In this document: in pieces, positions 54,701-60,700 of the stretch
How the letters are laid out: every line of letters starts with the position of its first letter
Position numbering within the stretch: the stretch's first letter is position 1
NCBI GenBank assembly: GCA_921293015.1
Contig: OV121084.1
Span: forward strand, 23,192,960-23,256,959
Reading direction: 5' to 3'
Length of the DNA: 64,000 bases
From: Phorcus lineatus
Taxonomy: Eukaryota; Mollusca; Gastropoda; Trochida; Trochidae
Made by a program: the position numbers and the translations under genes
Notes under the pieces: model-generated
What the model was told of the DNA's origin: nothing
Seen by the model: the letters and a program-made list of their open reading frames with translations, nothing else
The model's database searches: none

Positions 54701-57700
54701 CAATCGGTACACCAGCAGTCCTCCACCCAGCAGCTTACTGTTACTCACACTAACATTCTCACTGCCATTCATTGTCCCACTGCTCGTCTCCTCAAGGTAC
54801 TCACTCTTCGGTGACACCACCACCACTACAAACTGCTTGTCAATCGATGGTGTGATAGATGTAATTTCATACTCCTCTCGTTGAAACTGTTTAGGGAGAT
54901 TAACACACTGAATTACAGATCCTGCTTTGAGAGGACTAGGTGCTTTAGGCTCATTACTTTCTTTATCAATATTTGTTTTTGAAAAAGTAGTTGTACCAAC
55001 TCCACTAGAGCCAACAATGTCGTTGCTGACCTTTGCAATGCTATCAGGAATGCTATCTTTTAGCTGAGAGTTTTTCATTGGACTTGGAGTAAATCCAACA
55101 ATCTGTACATCAGGGTCAGCCCATGGGTCATTTTCAAGAAACATTGACCAATCAGGGTGCATTGAAGAGTTCCCTAAAGGAGTGATCACACCATTTTCAC
55201 CTCCTGTAGGTGCTTTCACAATGCTATCAGAATCCAGGTGGGGACCCACTGTAGGGACCTGAGCAGTATTCTGGACATCCAATACAAGCAGATGGGGAAG
55301 CATCTTAGCCTCTGGTAGCAAAGAGTCTGCACCCTCATCAGAATCAGAAATTATCCTAGGAGGGGAATCATTACTGACAACCTTGTTGACTTTGTTCATC
55401 AGCTGGACAGTTTCATTCTTTGTCCCATCACCATTTGAAGTGGAGGTAAACTGATTATCCTCAACATGACTGTTACATCCACTCCACCGCAGGGATACAC
55501 CACACAACAAACTTGGTTTACTTGCACTGCTCTCAGCCTTTGGTGTGCTTTGTTTATCAGTTTGATTATTATTTTTACTTTCACGTCCCTTCAACTTTTT
55601 AAGAATACACAATGCTGTCACAAACACATCTTCAGATGGCCTTGTCCTTTCCATTGATGTTTCTGTATCATCTGGAAGAGATCAATACATCATTAACATT
55701 TTAACAATAGTTTTATGAAAGCACAAAACTTTCCGTTCAGTTTTAAGCATAAGACCTAAAAAAATAAATCATTTTAAACCTTTCAACATTTCAAACATTA
55801 CTCAATTAAATAAAAATAGAGTCATTTGTTCTGTAGCTCTGGAAAATAGATGAGAGAAGATATGAGCTGTGTACTGACGCCATAAGCCTATCTGTAAAGT
55901 TGCGTTTCTAAACTCAACTTATTATTGAAATTACAGTGCATGCTATTAGTACATAGTTGTTATATTATTTAAAATACGAAATATCAGGTAGTGAAGTTTA
56001 TCACACACCTGTTATCTCTTCATGCAGTGGTATTTCCTGAATTTCATCTTCTGAAGAAGCCCCACAACAAGAGTCTTGTTCCGTGTCCCGTTCTCCATGA
56101 CAGTCCTTCATCCTGAAACAATGGAGTTCTAACATAGTATAACTGCATTCTCGCCTCAGGTCAGGGTCTAATGGGACGTTGATTCAGGCAGGTGTAAAGT
56201 TGAACAATAGCGAACCTTTCAGAAAACAACGTATCTCACCAGTCCCGATATATTGTAAAGAAAACAAGCAGTTGACATGGTTGAGTTATATCTCCCGCAA
56301 CTGGCATAATGTCTAGGTATTATATATTTTATCACTTCAAGATTTCTCAATGAAATTATGAATGAATGAAAATAAAAGATTTCTTAATATGATTTTGCTG
56401 AATTACATGTAATTCACAATGTTGAAAGGAATAAAAGAGGGAAACTATTCAATCAAAATAAAATGAAATCAACATATTTTTGACAAACTCACATGATTTT
56501 AAGAAATCATTTTCAACCATGATTGTGATCATAACAGAAATTCAAATCCCAATAGATAAAAAGGCATAGTGGGCAAGAGTTTAAGTTATTGTTTTGACCC
56601 AAAAAATCTAGTATCTTGAAATATCTTTTTCAAATTAACCTTCATATATATCTGGATTTCTTTGATGCATATGACCATTAATGAGGCAAAAAAAGAAAAC
56701 TATTTATGATCCATACATGACTCGCTACAATTTTCTTTCAAATACATCCCTTATCCCCAAAATATTTTTAAAATTGTTAGTAATGACACACCTTCATAAA
56801 CTCAGCATCTCGTTACAATTCTGATGAAAATCAGATGAATCGTTAGGAAGTTATGAACCCAACAAAGACACTAAAACAAACTGCTAATTAAAAAAATATT
56901 GTGAAAATTTTACTCATGGCTTTACCTTTATCTAATGATGAATCTTCATTCCTAATTTGACTCAAATCAGAAAATTACTTTAGAAGACAGGACTCAAAAC
57001 TGTTTTCTTACAAACTCACAGCTTCTTACCAAAAAACAATTTCTTTTTCCTCGTTACCAAATTTGATCAAAATTCAGTGACTAGTTTAGAAGCCTGACAG
57101 GATCTTAAACAGTCCTCATTGTTTGTCCAAAAAAGATATTATAAATAAAAATTCAAAATGTAATTATGCGTGTCCATACCAGATCAAATTAACATTATAA
57201 GTTTAGAAGTTATAAGCCTGACAGAACCTGCTAACAGCTTTCTTACAAATTCATCACCATATCTGCAACTTTTTAAAAATAATTTTCAAAATAGTTAATG
57301 ATGACAATCATAACATATGTATGTGAATTTCAATGATAAATTTCAATTGAAATAATTGATTAGTTACATAGAAATGAGTGGACCCAGTGTGTAACGAAGG
57401 AACAGTGCCCATTATAATACCCCCAACAACTTTCTTGCTGAGTTGCTGTGGGGATAACAAATATAGAGTCCAAATCTGAATCTTTTCGTTCAGAGGAAAA
57501 CCAAAATAGAGCCACTGGCTCTGTAGTTCATCATCCCATCTATGATTTATTTCATAAATGGTCATAAGGTCACCATATGAGTTGCCACAGGATAACCAAA
57601 TCCATTTACAGTGGTCCTCTACTTTACAGCTCCGTTTGGGGTCCAAAAACCCGACTTCACATTACAGGCAACCAGCAGTACTATGAGCGAGCGAGATAAT

Positions 57701-60700
57701 TGAAATAAATACTCACTAGACTGTAGATACACGAATGAAGTCATTGTTTGGCAGTCGTTCATTCATGATAAAAATTTTAAATTTGTGTTGTATTGGTTTT
57801 TTTTCAAAAGATTTGTATTTGAAATAAATATCGGACTAAAAATTCTGTTAGAACTTTGAAATCTTCGTACATGCACACAATAGTATGTTTACAAATGACA
57901 GTGCTAACATGAAGTACAGTGATTTCATACCAAAAGTCAACTAGGTTATATCAGTTAAAAAATATCAACTGTGAAACTTGAAAATGAGCTTTATGTACTT
58001 AAAAGAAAAGAATGCATTTAATTTTTGATACTTTGTTTTGGGTTGCTCACAAACTAGAGATGAAAAAGAATTCATCTTGGGCACGAATAAATGCATTCTC
58101 AAAGCCCATCAGATTCATTGTTACAGATTAATGCTCTTTTTCTTCAAATAAAATTGCTTTCTGCAATTCAATAACAATTCATTTCGGACCACCAAACTAT
58201 TTATAGCCAGAGAAAACCCAGAAATTATTGTTCTGAAAATTTTAATAAAAATTGATTTAAAATCGTTTAACATTTTCCATTTCCGTTACTCATTTCTACA
58301 TGTGGGAAAATATTTACTGTGAATTATGCAATATTATAGCAAATCAGAAAGGAAACTGTGTGTATACATATGCTGGTTTGATTAGTCCAGAAGTTTATGC
58401 TAGCCCTAAACAATCATTGAAAACAATGTCTGCCCAACAACAATTGTGGTTATGTTTTCTGGTTAAGGGCATTCAAGTAAACAAGGTAGGCACTGAATAC
58501 GAATGAGAAAACTTCGCTCTGCACACAGTGACACAGCATTTTGCTTCAACGAAGCAGATGATAGGGATGTTAGGAGTATTCAATAACTAAGACCAAAACA
58601 TGGCTGCTACTGTTTGGAATGTTTATGATGTAAAAAAAGTTTGACCAAAAAGAAAAATGATTCTTTTACCACTAAACATTTCAATAAGGTTTAGGTGGTC
58701 TCATTTGATGATATATGGCTGGAAAAGTTTGCTGTTTGATCATTGTTTTGTATTATATTGATTATAATCCCCACCAGCTGAGGAGTCTGTAAACAAGATT
58801 TTAGCTTTTCAAGAGACAAAAAAAGTTGATGAAAATAGGTTTTTAGGTTGTGGACACTGTGGTACTTTCATAAATAAAAAAGATATTTAGTGGTGTGAGT
58901 GTTGTGTTCTTCCCCGAATTATCTGCCTTTATAAATAAGTTGGCGCCACTTTGTTTGTTCAATACTCGTGATCCACCTGGTCAAGAGGAGGTGGAGGTGG
59001 AGGTGGAGGTGGAGGTGGGTAAGAGCAAACATTACAATCAAAAAGTAAGTTTTCTTATAATCACAAATCATTAACTTCTGGATTGTGGCCCGAATCCAAA
59101 GTAAGGATAGTGGGAAAACCTAGGTGAAGAGACACGGCAGAGAGTTGAAAACAGATGGAATTTCTTGTTTGAGATGCTCTACAATCCGCCTAGAATCTTG
59201 ATCTTTGGCGTAGTAACAAACTAGGACTTGTCAGATGAACCAGGTACCCCATGAGGGTAAAGGTTTGAATCACAAGTCCAGATAAGCGCACAACCGTATG
59301 TCTTAGATCTTTTCATCTAGAGACCACCTTGGGGTAATGTCTTCATGCATGACACACTTGGCCTCAAACACATCATCCCTCAGCTTGGTGTCAGCATTTG
59401 AATTATCCAGTATCTGGATAAAGGGCACGTTCTTTACACGTATGAATTTCTCTCTTCCCTGCCAACCTGCGCTTCCCTTGCTAATAAGTTGAGTAAGAGG
59501 CAGAATGCCCGTACTGTTAATCCAGAACTGTCATGAGATCGCCTTGGATCGGCCTGGTCGTAGTCACGGTTTGCCACCTTTTGATCCTAAGCTGGGTCAG
59601 CCATGGGCATAAGAGACTTTTCATCTCTAACTGGGCTGACCCGTTGTTGGCCCTTCGCCCGTTGCCCCTCCGCCAACCTCACCTTGGGAGTGGGACAGGT
59701 GTCGAGACGTGACTTTGGGATCTTTCACCTGTCAGACAACGGTCGGGGAAGGCTTGCGCTCGGCGGGACCCCAAAACCTGATTGGGAATCTGCGACAGGC
59801 CGGCTCTTCTCAGCCTCCATGGCCTCACATCTCCGTTTGGTTTTCTGTTTCATGTTTGAGAGGGAAGAGGTTTGCAAATTTATCATGGATTTCAGTTCTT
59901 CAAAACCATCAGAAGAAGCTTTTTCATGGACTTCTTGGAGGATTTCTAAGGGGGAGAGATATAGCCGATTAAAGACAATTTTTTCTTATTATGAGACTTG
60001 ATTGTCTCATCGTTCATTATCATCCACTTTGAGGGAGGGAGATCCTTATACATAAGGCACCTGCCTTCTACCAGACAGGGTTAGGTATCTTCACAATTAT
60101 AGCAATAAGAATGAGGGTACGATTCTGACAAGCATATCTGACAATTGATACATCTTTAGTAAACATATCCAACCATGAAAAACAATGGAAAGAACAAAGT
60201 TAATAGTCAAAATTACAGTCAAATCACAAATAATACACACAATGAATGAAGAAAATGGCGCTAAAGTTATTGGCAAAGGGAGATGATTGGGGAAGAATAA
60301 CAGAACATGCACACCACTAAGGATATGCTAATATCTAGGCTTATGTGTCATAAATATTGCTAATTGAGGTCATTCATTTATCATCCAAAACTGCTATCGC
60401 TTGTTGAAGATCAAGCGATATCTACTCGGAGATATTGTTTCGACCGTAGATTTTGAACAATGTCCTATAACAGTCAAGTTCATGACATCACAATTGTTTT
60501 TCATCATCAAGTAATGACATCACAATGGTATGATGTCATAAACATGACGACGTCACAATGCTATGACATCACCAAACTGAGAGTCTTAGAGTATTGCAGT
60601 GTTAAAAAATATACAGTTTTCACTGAATCGAAATGAAAACTGATTTTGGATGATATATAGAATCTCACCCTCATGTCTTTTGATATCAAATATATCAATA

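Larger units (their letters stand above)
58887..60321 (-). mobile_element. second DIRS-family element, deleted or non-autonomous
   Basis: Inverted ends: left 58887-58961 (ttagtggtgtgagtgttgtg ... cttccccgaattatc ... ttggcgcca), right 60245-60321 on the other strand (ttagtggtgtgcatgttctg ... cttccccaatcatct ... ttagcgcca). The ttagtggtgtg...cttcccc core is shared with the ends of the element at 944-4585. After the left end both have a G-rich stretch then 'aagtaagttttcttataat'. The interior (59300-60000) is less AT-rich than its surroundings and has broken frames; no recombinase or RT motif is seen. Confidence 0.65.

Noticed and set aside
54333-54884. 183-residue plus-strand open frame
   Set aside because: It is antisense to the conserved C-terminal half of BIRC6 exon 4; Ser/Thr/Leu-rich composition is typical of a shadow frame.
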